A stretch of DNA of 64,000 bases from positions 137,763 to 201,762 of the forward strand of contig WHTV01000001.1 in NCBI GenBank assembly GCA_009377535.1, in the 5' to 3' direction. The position numbers and the translations under genes are program-made. A model generated the notes under the pieces. That model saw nothing but the letters and a program-made list of their open reading frames with translations, searched no databases and was not told where the DNA came from. Source of the DNA: Kiloniellaceae bacterium. Its GTDB lineage: Bacteria > Pseudomonadota > Alphaproteobacteria > Kiloniellales > Kiloniellaceae. Positions 43,596 to 51,532 of this stretch are shown here, one piece after another (position 1 is the first letter of the stretch; every line of letters starts with the position of its first letter).

Positions 43596-44099
43596 TCACT
43601 GGTTGCAGGGGGCTGGCCGGGGTAAGGCTCCGGGGCCGGGTTTCGCGAGAAAGGCGCCGCGCCAGCCGGCCAGGTCGCGCGGGTCGAGGTCGCCGCGCAT
43701 CAAGGCGTCGAATACCTTGTTCAGCGCAGGCTTGTCGAATTTCTCGGAGAGGTTCTGCTCGCGGCCGTTCACCATCGCCACCTCGCGCGGGCCGTCCTCG
43801 ATGCTCTGCACGAAGGGTTTGACCGCCGCGAGGAAGCGATTGCGCAGGTCGGCGTTGCAGGGGCTTACCGCGAACTGCCGGGCGGCATGCAGCACGGCTT
43901 GACGCAGCTTGCGGCGCTCCGGGTTCTCGGCCGAGGCGGGCGGCGCCACGCTCGCCTGCCGCTCGTGCTCGGCGACCGCCTCCTTGAAGGTCGGCAGGTC
44001 GGGATTGGGCGGCAAGGGATCGATGGCGAGGAACGGCACCGGGGCGCCGAAGCCGATCCAAACGCCGGCCAGGATGGCGAGGGCGATGAACAGTCGCAC
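43596..44099 (-). CDS. hypothetical exported protein
   Basis: A 167-residue protein I do not recognise. The N-terminus is a signal peptide or anchor (MRLFIALAILAGVWIGFGAPVPFLA). A helical, charged body follows (KEAVAEHERQA, ERRKLRQAVLHAARQFAVSPCNADLRNRFLAAVKPFVQSIEDG) and a Pro-rich tail. The GTG at 44097-44099 is chosen because AGGAGG lies 10 bases upstream and the signal peptide begins there; the frame runs open to 44267 without such support. Probably periplasmic. Confidence 0.75.
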   Translation of the reverse strand: MRLFIALAILAGVWIGFGAPVPFLAIDPLPPNPDLPTFKEAVAEHERQASVAPPASAENPERRKLRQAVLHAARQFAVSPCNADLRNRFLAAVKPFVQSIEDGPREVAMVNGREQNLSEKFDKPALNKVFDALMRGDLDPRDLAGWRGAFLAKPGPGALPRPAPCNQ

Positions 44100-44277
44100 G
44101 GTGGGGAAACCTCCTGCCGTTCCAGCGGCACGGCCGGCTCGCCGCAGTCCGCCTATTGCAGGTTTTGTTGATAGGTCGCCGGGGTTAACATTTTCTTGCG
44201 CGAACTGCTTGAGGCGGCTGGTTTTCCGAAGGCGCGGCTGCAACCATGAGGCTAGGGCCGGCGACACGCCTGGTCTA

Positions 44278-44439
44278 TCATCGCGGAGGCTGCAGCACGC
44301 CCAGGACTTGGCAGAGGTTCGGGAAGTACTCGGGGCCGCCCTTCAAGATGCCGAAGAGGACCGTCAGGAGGAGCAAGCTGCCGGGGAGTTGCAGCAGGGT
44401 TGCCGCGGCAAGGATGCCGGTCCATCGGCGCTCGGTCAT
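44278..44439 (-). CDS. small membrane protein, 53 residues
   Basis: Begins MTERRWTGILAAATLLQLPG and continues with a hydrophobic run of about 24 residues (GILAAATLL to LLTVLFGI), then KGGPEYFPNLCQVLGVLQPPR. AGGAG lies 7 bases before the ATG, a strong start signal for so short a frame. One or two membrane helices, no known family. It lies between the exported protein at 43596 and the MBL-fold gene. Confidence 0.6.
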   Translation of the reverse strand: MTERRWTGILAAATLLQLPGSLLLLTVLFGILKGGPEYFPNLCQVLGVLQPPR

Positions 44440-44573
44440 GGCATTGCTCCTGACGGCAGGAATGGCGATCGCCCGATCTAGCCCCTGAAGCCGTTAAGTC
44501 TCCGTCAAGCGCGAGAGACAGGAGGGCTCCTTTTCCGTTGCGTCGCTGGCCGGCCGCGTTAGCCTCCTCGCCC

Positions 44574-45464
44574 ATGGAGATCGTCTTTCTCGGCACCGGC
44601 TGTCCGGTGGTTTCGACCGAACGCTATGGGCCGGCGCAGCTGATCCTGGGGGAGGGCGCCAAGGTTCTGGTCGACTGCGGCTCCGGCGTGACGCAACGCC
44701 TGCTTGCCGCCGGCACGCCGGGCCGCGCGCTCGACGCGCTGCTGCTCACCCACCTGCACTCCGACCACCTGGTCGATCTCTACCAGCTCGTCATCTCCTC
44801 CTGGCACCAGGGCCGCGAGCGTCCCTTGCCGATCTATGGCCCTCCGGGCACCCGGCGCTACGTCGAGGGGCTGATGGCGCTGTGGGAGCCGGAGCTCAGC
44901 CTGCGCATCGCCCATGAGAAGCGTCCCTCCACGGCGGCGCTGGAGGTCGAGGTGACGGAGATGGCGGGCGGCGAAACCCTAGCCTTCGGCGGTATCGAGG
45001 TCGAGGTGGTCAAGGTCGACCATAAGCCGGTGCGCCATGCCTTCGGCTTCGTCTTCATCGGCGGCGGCAGGAAGCTCGCGCTTTCCGGCGACACCCGGCG
45101 TTGCCAGGCCCTGATCGCCGCGGCCAGGGGCGCGGACCTGCTGGTGCATGAGGTCTTCATCCACCGGGAAATGCCGGTGGTGCCGGGAGTGCGCTCGGCG
45201 GAGACCGTGGCGAAGGTCGCCAGCTACCACACGCTTTCCAGCGAGGTCGGGAAGATCGCCAGCGAGGCCGGCGCGAAGGCCTTGGCGCTCACCCACTTCG
45301 TGCCGCCGGCGGCCGACCGGGAGGCCCTGCTGGCGGAGGTCGCGGCCGACTTCACCGGACCGCTGCTGCTGGCTGAGGACCTGCTGCGCATCGACTTGGC
45401 GCAGGGACGGGTGGCCTATGGCAATGCGGTTCTCGCCCTGGGGCGTCGCTCGGCGCAAAATTGA
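44574..45464 (+). CDS. MBL-fold metallo-hydrolase, RNase Z-like
   Basis: A 296-residue metallo-beta-lactamase-fold hydrolase. The first metal motif is LLLTHLHSDHLVDLYQL (HxHxDH), with a later metal Asp in KLALSGDTRRC and a last His in LALTHFVPPA. The start MEIVFLGTGCPVVSTERYGPAQLI and overall length resemble the RNase Z/ElaC group, but the flexible arm for tRNA is not evident, so other phosphodiesterases of the fold are possible. ATG 44574 gives the family start; the frame opens 12 codons earlier. Confidence 0.88.
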   Translation: MEIVFLGTGCPVVSTERYGPAQLILGEGAKVLVDCGSGVTQRLLAAGTPGRALDALLLTHLHSDHLVDLYQLVISSWHQGRERPLPIYGPPGTRRYVEGLMALWEPELSLRIAHEKRPSTAALEVEVTEMAGGETLAFGGIEVEVVKVDHKPVRHAFGFVFIGGGRKLALSGDTRRCQALIAAARGADLLVHEVFIHREMPVVPGVRSAETVAKVASYHTLSSEVGKIASEAGAKALALTHFVPPAADREALLAEVAADFTGPLLLAEDLLRIDLAQGRVAYGNAVLALGRRSAQN

Positions 45465-45570
45465 CACCGGGCTGCGGCCCCGGGCGCCTTCTTCCTGCCA
45501 CTTTCAGATCCTATTTGCGCTGAAACTCCGGTCGCAGAAGGCCGGTGGATATTCAGCGTAGGGGTGATTC

Positions 45571-46164
45571 ATGAATGCCATTCTACCACGCCGCCCAGGG
45601 CGGCGCCTTGCCGGCCTCTGTGCGGCGGGCCTCGCGGCCTTCGCCATGATCGCGGAGCCGGCCTGGGCCGATCCGCCGCCCTGGGCGCCGGCGCATGGCT
45701 ATCGCGCCAAGCACAAGGGCAAGCACCACCGCGATTCCGCCTACCGGGCCCCCTTCGACATCGATTTCGGACGCTGCAATCGGCAGACCCTGGGCGCCCT
45801 GCTCGGCGGCGCGGCCGGGGCGGCCGCCGGGACGCAGATCGGCTCCGGCAGCGGCAACACCGCCGCCATCATCGGCGGCACCATCGTCGGATTCCTGGTC
45901 GGCGGCAGCATCGGCCGGGCCATGGACGATCTGGATCAGAACTGCGTCGGCCAGATCCTCGAGCATGCGCCGGACGGTTCGGACATCACCTGGGTGGGCG
46001 CGGACCAGGCCCGCTACCAAGTCGAACCGCGCCGCACCTATCAGGAATCGGGTGGCGCCTATTGCCGGGAGTACACGGCGACGGCGGCGATCGGCGGCCG
46101 CAGCCAGCAGACCTACGGGACGGCCTGCCGCCAGCCCGACGGCTCCTGGCAGCTGATCAATTGA
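45571..46164 (+). CDS. exported glycine-zipper surface-antigen-like protein
   Basis: A 197-residue envelope protein. A signal peptide (about 1-33, ending AEPAWA) is followed by a His/Lys-rich segment ([11 protein letters not shown]) and a glycine-zipper pair ([22 protein letters not shown] and [23 protein letters not shown], about 75-117), as in the Rickettsia 17-kDa/RT0821 family. The C-terminal half has two Cys residues (C128 region and [13 protein letters not shown]) and ends [18 protein letters not shown], also family-like. Its last bases overlap rlpA-like gene 46157 tail to tail. Confidence 0.85.
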   Translation: MNAILPRRPGRRLAGLCAAGLAAFAMIAEPAWADPPPWAPAHGYRAKHKGKHHRDSAYRAPFDIDFGRCNRQTLGALLGGAAGAAAGTQIGSGSGNTAAIIGGTIVGFLVGGSIGRAMDDLDQNCVGQILEHAPDGSDITWVGADQARYQVEPRRTYQESGGAYCREYTATAAIGGRSQQTYGTACRQPDGSWQLIN

Positions 46165-46672
46165 GGCTGGCGAGTACGTCCATTCGCACCTTCGCCAGGC
46201 CGCCCTGCAGGAACCCGAGCTCTCTGGCCGCGGCACGGGAGAGGTCGATATGCCGGCTCCTCACCTTGGGGCCCCGGTCGTTGATCACCACCACCACCGA
46301 GCGGCCGTTGTCGAGGTTGGTGACCCGCACGCGGCTGCCGAAGGGCAGGTCGCGGTGCGCGGCGGTCAGCGCCGCCATGTCGAAGGGCTCGCCGCTGGCG
46401 GTGAGACGGCCTTGGAAGCGCTTGCCATACCAGGAGGCCACGCCGGTGGAACTCGCGGTGACGATTTCCTCCGGCGCTTGCGGCGGCTCGGGGAGCGCCG
46501 CCAGCTGGTTCTCGGCCGGCGAGACTGTCGTGGGAAGCGCGGCCGCAACAGTCGGAGGGGCCGGCTCCGGGCGGATCTCGGAGCGCTGGGCGTCGGCTCT
46601 TGCCGTGCAGCCGCCGAGCAGCAGCAGGCCAGCCAGTGCCGCCGCAACGCCGAGCTCGAATTTTGTCAGCAT
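46157..46672 (-). CDS. RlpA-family septal ring lytic transglycosylase-like lipoprotein
   Basis: A 171-residue lipoprotein: signal peptide with lipobox LLLGGC (Cys about 22), a variable linker, then the RlpA double-psi beta-barrel (about 78-160): [52 protein letters not shown] is split across the domain and VINDRGP closes it. The barrel Asp and His needed for glycan cleavage ([10 protein letters not shown] and NDRGP) are present. There is no SPOR domain. Acts on denuded septal peptidoglycan in characterised relatives. Confidence 0.9.
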   Translation of the reverse strand: MLTKFELGVAAALAGLLLLGGCTARADAQRSEIRPEPAPPTVAAALPTTVSPAENQLAALPEPPQAPEEIVTASSTGVASWYGKRFQGRLTASGEPFDMAALTAAHRDLPFGSRVRVTNLDNGRSVVVVINDRGPKVRSRHIDLSRAAARELGFLQGGLAKVRMDVLASLN

Positions 46673-46711
46673 CGCCTCACTCTCTCGTCATGCCCGGGCC
46701 GCTTCTTCCCG

Positions 46712-46963
46712 TTACTTCCACCAGGGATCGCCCAGGTCGATGGTGTCCTCGTCAGTCAGCACGCCGGTCAGGCCGCCGACGCCGGCGCCGATCAAGGCGC
46801 CCTCGACGATGCCGAGCCCCGTCACTACGCCGACCGCAGTGCCGGCTGCCGCACCGATTCCCGCGCCGCTCAGGCCGCGATCACCGGTCGAGCTCCCGCA
46901 GCCGGAAAGAGCAAGGGCGGCGGCAAGGAGAGCCGCGGGCAGGACAGCAGCTGAGCGACTCAT
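46712..46963 (-). CDS. small glycine-zipper lipoprotein
   Basis: An 83-residue lipoprotein. Signal peptide with lipobox ALSGC (Cys 22), then a Gly/Ala-rich two-helix zipper (LSGAGIGAAAGTAVGVVTGLG and GALIGAGVGGLTGVLTDED) and a short tail ending DPWWK. The zipper is that of small membrane-inserting envelope proteins of the 17-kDa antigen class. It lies 39 bases upstream of the RlpA-like gene on the same strand, so they are probably cotranscribed. Confidence 0.85.
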   Translation of the reverse strand: MSRSAAVLPAALLAAALALSGCGSSTGDRGLSGAGIGAAAGTAVGVVTGLGIVEGALIGAGVGGLTGVLTDEDTIDLGDPWWK

Positions 46964-47321
46964 CTAGATCTCCCGGATCGAAGTGCTGAAATTTAACCGG
47001 ATAAGATGTAAGGAGTCGTTTCCGGCCCTTGCCATGTCAAAACTGTGCCCTTACAAAGTTTGTGGGAAAGCTTTGCTTGTCTTCTGCGTAGTTTTTAAAG
47101 CATGCGGCGGATAAGCACTGTTCCTGCCCTGTGGGGCACTTGCGGGAGCTGGCTGTTTAGCCAGTTGCCTTTAGTGCTTTCTGTTCAGGTTTTGTCTCCG
47201 GTTGGGGAACCGGCAGCGAGTTCGGGGGAAACCTTCATGACGTCAGCGGACGCCTGTTGCAACGCCTTGCGCGCGGGGCAAGCTTGCCCGTCGCCGCTGC
47301 GCCGCTAAGCGGCGCTTGGTC
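46964..47321. other. 358-base intergenic region with hairpins
   Basis: Divergent spacer, AT-richer at 46985-47110 where both promoters should lie. Two hairpins occur: CTGGCT-GTTT-AGCCAG at about 47149-47164, and GCGCCGC-TAA-GCGGCGC at 47299-47315, whose base ends 6 bases before the next start codon. An open frame at 47102-47308 lacks a ribosome binding site and family features, and I do not call it. Confidence 0.5.
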
Positions 47322-47978
47322 ATGCGGCGATCTGTTGCCGGTCTGGTCCTGACTCTCCTGGTGACCGGCTGCGCCGCTCCGCAGGTGGGGGAGGCGGAAG
47401 ATGGGGCGGAAAGCGCCAGGGTCGTTGGCGTGAGGGGCAAGGTGCTCCAGGAGGCGGCCCGACCCATGACGCCGCCGCTGGGCCGGGTGACCCCGGCGGC
47501 GGGCTTTACGCTTCTGCCGCGGCCGCCGATCCTGCCGCGTGCGCGTCCGGCGTTGGTCAAGCCGTCTCGTTCACTGCAGTGCGTGCCCTATGCGCGCGAA
47601 CTTTCCGGCGTCAAGCTGCGCGGCGACGCCTGGACCTGGTGGAACAAGGCCGAGGGCCGCTACGCCAGGGGGGCGGCCCCGCGTCCCGGCGCGGTGCTGG
47701 TGTTCAGCAAGTCCCAGCGCCTGCGCCGCGGCCACCTGGCAGTGGTTGCCGAAGTGCGCAGCAGCCGGGAGATCGTCGTGCATCAGGCCAATTGGCTGAA
47801 CGGCGGCTGGATACACCGCTACAGCCCGGTGCGCGACGTCTCCCAGGGCAACGACTGGTCGGAGGTGCGGGTGTGGTACACGCCCGGTCGGGTCTACGGA
47901 TCGCGGACCTATGCCGCCTCCGGCTTCATCTACCCACAGCCCGAGAGCGCGCCGGTGCTCCGGCAGGTGGCCAAGTGA
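47322..47978 (+). CDS. CHAP-domain lipoprotein (putative peptidoglycan hydrolase)
   Basis: A 218-residue exported cysteine amidase/peptidase. The signal peptide ends in lipobox LLVTGC (Cys about 16), then about 70 residues of linker and a CHAP (NlpC/P60-like) domain: catalytic Cys in SLQCVPYARELSGVKLRGDAWTWW, catalytic His in LRRGHLAVVAEV and the polar residue in VVHQANW. The start codon ATG 47322 (an in-frame TTG lies 2 codons earlier) has no clear Shine-Dalgarno; a GC hairpin sits directly in front of it. Likely acts on peptidoglycan at the outer membrane. Confidence 0.88.
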   Translation: MRRSVAGLVLTLLVTGCAAPQVGEAEDGAESARVVGVRGKVLQEAARPMTPPLGRVTPAAGFTLLPRPPILPRARPALVKPSRSLQCVPYARELSGVKLRGDAWTWWNKAEGRYARGAAPRPGAVLVFSKSQRLRRGHLAVVAEVRSSREIVVHQANWLNGGWIHRYSPVRDVSQGNDWSEVRVWYTPGRVYGSRTYAASGFIYPQPESAPVLRQVAK

Positions 47979-48019
47979 CGGCGCAGCCGCCGCGCTTTCA
48001 CCCCGAGCGACCTATTCGC

Positions 48020-48047
48020 TTGATCTGCCGCCGACCGGCGGCACAAT
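48020..48047 (+). promoter_or_regulatory. putative promoter of the CAU tRNA gene
   Basis: TTGATC (48020-48025), a 16-base spacer and CACAAT (48042-48047), four of six matches in each box. Transcription would start close to the mature tRNA 5' end at 48054. The spacer is a perfect inverted repeat, TGCCGCCG-AC-CGGCGGCA (48026-48043), which could instead be the terminator stem of the CHAP gene. Confidence 0.35.
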
Positions 48048-48053
48048 GGCGCC

Positions 48054-48129
48054 GGGCCCGTAGTTCAGCGGTTAGAACCCGCCGCTCATAACGGCGTTGT
48101 CGCAGGTTCGAATCCTGCCGGGCCCACCA
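48054..48129 (+). tRNA. tRNA with CAU anticodon, probably tRNA-Ile2 (lysidine type)
   Basis: Full cloverleaf: acceptor GGGCCCG/CGGGCCC, D stem GTTC/GAAC, anticodon stem CGCCG/CGGCG with loop CTCATAA (CAT at 48087-48089), T stem GCAGG/CCTGC with TTCGAAT, and encoded CCA at 48127-48129. The acceptor and arms resemble alphaproteobacterial tRNA-Ile(CAU), whose C34 is modified to lysidine by TilS, more than elongator tRNA-Met. It is not an initiator: the first acceptor pair is matched. Confidence 0.93.
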
Positions 48130-48190
48130 AATCCCGCAGCGATGAGAAGAAGAGTTCGGGATATGGGGGCGGCGCGGAGAGGGCCGGCTT

Positions 48191-49354
48191 TCAACCGCCC
48201 AAGTCGACCCAGACCGCATCGCGACTCGATGACCGCACGCAGGCGTCGATGAAGCGCATCCCTTCGAGCCCCGCCTCGATCGTCGGGAACTGCACAGCGG
48301 CGGGGATCGGATTTCCGCTGCGCACGGCGCGAATGGCTGCCGCCGCCTCGGCATAGATGTTGGCGAAGCCTTCCAGGTAGCCTTCCGGGTGACCCGCCGG
48401 AACGCGAGTCAGCCGAGTGGCGCTGTCGCCAACCGCCCCGCTTCCGCGCGTGAGGAGGCGCTTGGGCTGGCCGAAGGGTGTGAACCACAGGCGGTCCGGC
48501 ACTTCCTGCTCCCACTCCAGGCCGCCCTTGGAACCATAGAGGCGCAGCCGCAGCCCGTTCTCGTTGCCCGGCGCAACCTGGCTGGCCCAGAGCATGCCCC
48601 TGGCGCCGCCCTTGAAGCGGAGCAGCACACTCACGTTGTCGTCCAGGGCCCGCCCCTCGACAAAGGTCGTCAGCTCGGCCGCCAGCCGGGTGACTTCGAG
48701 GCCCGAAACGAAGCGGGCCAGGTTGTAGGCGTGTGTGCCGATGTCGCCGACGCAGCCGCCGGCCCCCGACTTTGCGGGGTCCGTCCGCCACGCCGCCTGC
48801 TTCTGGCCGGTCTGCTCGAGCCTTTCCGTCAGCCAGTCCTGGGCATATTCGACCTGCACCACCCGGACTTGCCCGAGATCGCCGCCGGCGACCATATCGC
48901 GCGCCTGCCGCACCATGGCGTAGCCGGTGTAGTTGTGGGTCAGCACGAAGAGGCGTCCGGATGCTGCAGCGATCCGCGCGAGCGTCTCGGCGTCCTCGAG
49001 CCTGGCGGTAAGGGGCTTGTCGCAGATGACGTGGATGCCCGCCTCCAGAAAGGCCTTCGCGGCGGCGAAGTGGAGGTGGTTCGGCGTCACGATCGCAACC
49101 GCCTCGATGCCGTCGCGGCGGGCCGCTTCGGCCCCGGCCATCTCCGCAAAGGAGGTGTAGGTCCGCTCGGGGGCGAGTCCCAGTTCGGCCGCTGAGGCCT
49201 TCGCCCGCTGGGGATCCGAAGAGAGCGCGCCGGCAACCAGCGTGAATTCGCCGTCCAGTCGCGCGGCGATGCGGTGGACCGCGCCGATGAAGGCGCCCTG
49301 TCCGCCGCCGACCATGCCGAGCCGTATCGGCTCTTCCCTCAGTTCTGCCGCCAC
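48191..49354 (-). CDS. Gfo/Idh/MocA-family oxidoreductase
   Basis: NAD(P)-dependent sugar or polyol dehydrogenase, 387 residues. Rossmann motif RLGMVGGGQGAFIGAVHRIA, then EAVAIVTPNHLHFAAAKAFLEAGIHVICDKPLT with the catalytic-domain EKP-like CDKP, and GDIGTHAYNLARFVSG with the active-site Asp and His. GTG at 49352-49354 follows AGGAGGGG. It is the last gene of the CUT2 sugar transporter operon, 9 bases after the isomerase/epimerase gene, so it probably oxidises the imported sugar or its derivative. Confidence 0.92.
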   Translation of the reverse strand: MAAELREEPIRLGMVGGGQGAFIGAVHRIAARLDGEFTLVAGALSSDPQRAKASAAELGLAPERTYTSFAEMAGAEAARRDGIEAVAIVTPNHLHFAAAKAFLEAGIHVICDKPLTARLEDAETLARIAAASGRLFVLTHNYTGYAMVRQARDMVAGGDLGQVRVVQVEYAQDWLTERLEQTGQKQAAWRTDPAKSGAGGCVGDIGTHAYNLARFVSGLEVTRLAAELTTFVEGRALDDNVSVLLRFKGGARGMLWASQVAPGNENGLRLRLYGSKGGLEWEQEVPDRLWFTPFGQPKRLLTRGSGAVGDSATRLTRVPAGHPEGYLEGFANIYAEAAAAIRAVRSGNPIPAAVQFPTIEAGLEGMRFIDACVRSSSRDAVWVDLGG

Positions 49355-49363
49355 GGTCCCCTC

Positions 49364-50422
49364 CTATGCGATTCCCATCATCCGGCGCAGCGCCTTGCGG
49401 TCGGTCTCGCCGCCGGCGAAGTCGTCGAAGGCCTTTCCCGTCGCCTGGATGATGTGATTTGCAATGAAAGGTGCGCCTTCGGCGGCGCCCTGCTCGGAAG
49501 ACTTCAGGCAGCATTCCCACTCGAGCACCGCCCAACTGTCATAGCCGTAGGCGGCTAGCTTGGAGAAGATGCCGATGAAATCGACCTGGCCGTCGCCGAG
49601 GGAGCGGAATCGGCCGGCCCGGTTCACCCAGGGCTGATAGCCCGAATAGACGCCCTGGCGGCCGTCCGGGTTGAACTCCGCATCCTTCACGTGGAAGGCC
49701 GAAATGCGCTCGTGATAGTGGTCGATGAAGGCAAGGTAGTCGAGGCACTGCAGCACAAAGTGCGAAGGGTCGTAGTTGATCGTGCAGCGCTTGTGACCTT
49801 TCAGCTTGTCGAGGAACAGCTCGAAGGTCGCGCCGTCGAAGACGTCCTCGCCCGGATGAATTTCGAAGCCGACGTCGACGCCCTGCTCGTCGTAGACGTT
49901 CAGGATCGGCCGCCAGCGCTTGGCGAGTTCGGTGAAGGCTTCCTCGACGAGGCCTGCCGGCCGCTGAGGCCAAGGATAGAAATAGGGAAAGGCGAGGGAA
50001 CCGGTGAAGGAAACCGAAACGTCCAGGCCGAGGTTGCGCGAGGCGACCGCCGCCTTATTCATCTGGTCCACCGCCCACTTCTGGCGCTCGCGCGGCTTGC
50101 CTCGCACAGCTTGCGGCGCGAAGGAATCGAACTGCACATCGTAGGCCGGGTGCACGGCGACGAGCTGGCCCTGCAGGTGGGTCGAAAGCTCGGTGATTTC
50201 CACCCCTGCGGCGGCGCAGGTGCCCTTCACCTCGTCGCAGTAGTCCTTGCTCTCCGCCGCGCGATCGAGGTCGAAAAGCCGCGGGTCGAAGGTCGGGATC
50301 TGGACTCCCGCGTAGCCGAGCGCGGCGGCCCAGCGGGTGATGCCCTCCAGCGTATCGAAGGGGGCCTCGTCCCCGGCAAACTGGGCCAGGAATATTCCGG
50401 GGCCTTTCAAGGTCGTCGCCAT
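49364..50422 (-). CDS. TIM-barrel sugar isomerase/epimerase
   Basis: A 352-residue xylose-isomerase-like TIM barrel (AP endonuclease 2 superfamily). Metal-site segments are visible: VDVGFEIHPGEDVFDG (Glu), CTINYDPSHFVLQ (Asp, His), ISAFHVKDAEF (His, Asp) and WAVLEWEC (Glu). ATG at 50420-50422 follows GGAGGAGG; the frame extends 9 codons upstream. It is paired with a Gfo/Idh/MocA dehydrogenase, a partnership known for oxidation-isomerisation of inositols and keto-sugars. Confidence 0.9.
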   Translation of the reverse strand: MATTLKGPGIFLAQFAGDEAPFDTLEGITRWAAALGYAGVQIPTFDPRLFDLDRAAESKDYCDEVKGTCAAAGVEITELSTHLQGQLVAVHPAYDVQFDSFAPQAVRGKPRERQKWAVDQMNKAAVASRNLGLDVSVSFTGSLAFPYFYPWPQRPAGLVEEAFTELAKRWRPILNVYDEQGVDVGFEIHPGEDVFDGATFELFLDKLKGHKRCTINYDPSHFVLQCLDYLAFIDHYHERISAFHVKDAEFNPDGRQGVYSGYQPWVNRAGRFRSLGDGQVDFIGIFSKLAAYGYDSWAVLEWECCLKSSEQGAAEGAPFIANHIIQATGKAFDDFAGGETDRKALRRMMGIA

Positions 50423-50455
50423 GGGTCCTCCTCCTGCAAATTGGCTCAAAGGGAT

Positions 50456-50514
50456 GGGACGGCAGGCGGACCTGCCGTCCCGGCGCCAGTCGGACCTGCC
50501 GTCCCGGCGCCAGT
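50456..50514. repeat. tandem 24-bp repeat joined to a strong hairpin
   Basis: A 24-bp unit beginning CGGACCTGCC and ending GGCGCCAGT is present twice without change (50467-50490 and 50491-50514). The first copy also pairs with upstream GGGACGGCAGG (50456-50466) to give an 11-bp stem with loop CGGA (50456-50481). It lies between the binding protein stop and the isomerase start on the minus strand, where it may dampen downstream expression or protect the upstream mRNA. Confidence 0.75.
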
Positions 50515-51467
50515 CAGTAGGGCGAGTCTTCGAAGTAGAAGGCCTCTGCGTTCTCCTTGGTAATCAGCGGCGAAGACAGGTTGAACGTGCCCTCCACGGG
50601 TCCGTTCGAGAAGAAGCGCGCCACCGTCAGGTCCATCGCCGTCGCGATCATCGCCGGCGGGTAGAGGACGGTGACGGGGATCGTCTCGTCGCCGTCGGCC
50701 ACACCCTTGACGATCTGCTTCATGCCGCCGCCGCCGACCAGGAACATCTCGCCCTGGCGGTTGGCCTGGCGGATCGCTTCGAGCGCGCCGAGCGCCATAT
50801 CGTCGTCGGCTGCCCAGACCGCGTCGATGTCCTGGAAGCGGGTCAGGAAATCCTGCATCACCTCGAAGGCCTTGTCGCGGTTCCAGTTGGCTTGCTCGGC
50901 GCCGAGCAGTTCAAGGCCCGAACCGTCGATCGCCGCGGTGAAGCCGTTCATGCGCTGATCGTCGATCACCGTCGGGATGCCGCGGAGGGCGACGACCTTG
51001 CCCTCGCCGCCGAGCTTTTCGACCATGTAGTCACCGGCCGAGCGGCCGAAGCCCGGGTTGTCGCCTGCGACGTAGATATTCTCGATTCCGGTCTCCGAAA
51101 GCCCTCGGTCGACGACGGTGATGAAGACACCGGCGGCCTTCACCTGCTTGACCGGGTCGGTCAGCGGGTCGGATTCGAAGGGCAGGATGACCAGGGCATC
51201 GATTTGCTGCACCGAAACAAGATCCTCGAGGGCATTGGCCTGCTCGACCGCCGAGCCCGAGGCGGCAATCACGATCTCGAGGTTTTCATGCTGGGCTTCC
51301 AGGCGTCGCTTCGCCTCGGCCGCATGCCAGTTCAGGCCGCCGGCCCAGCCGTGGGTCGCCGCCGGAATGGAGACGCCGATCTTCACGTCCTGCGCAAGGG
51401 ATGCTGTTGCGACCGACGCCATGCCAAGTGCCACAACGCCTGCTAACGTTCCGTTCCACAATCTCAT
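50514..51467 (-). CDS. sugar ABC transporter substrate-binding protein (CUT2 type)
   Basis: A 317-residue periplasmic binding protein of the ribose/galactose class. Signal peptide 1-26 (ending ASLAQ), then DVKIGVSIPAATHGWAGGLNWHAAEAKRRL, IDALVILPFESDPLTDPVKQVKAAGVFITVVDRG (sugar-binding hinge) and IDAVWAADDDMALGALEAI. It follows the permease and ATPase genes. The ligand is probably a pentose, hexose or polyol, not definable from sequence. Confidence 0.92.
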   Translation of the reverse strand: MRLWNGTLAGVVALGMASVATASLAQDVKIGVSIPAATHGWAGGLNWHAAEAKRRLEAQHENLEIVIAASGSAVEQANALEDLVSVQQIDALVILPFESDPLTDPVKQVKAAGVFITVVDRGLSETGIENIYVAGDNPGFGRSAGDYMVEKLGGEGKVVALRGIPTVIDDQRMNGFTAAIDGSGLELLGAEQANWNRDKAFEVMQDFLTRFQDIDAVWAADDDMALGALEAIRQANRQGEMFLVGGGGMKQIVKGVADGDETIPVTVLYPPAMIATAMDLTVARFFSNGPVEGTFNLSSPLITKENAEAFYFEDSPY

Positions 51468-51532
51468 GTCGTCCTCCCGAGGTTATTGTTCTGCGCCCGC
51501 TCCCCGAGAAGGAGGCGCGGACCCTTTGAAAA

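Noticed and set aside
47102..47308. 68-codon frame upstream of the CHAP gene
   Set aside because: No ribosome binding site, no recognisable domain, and it covers regulatory hairpins.
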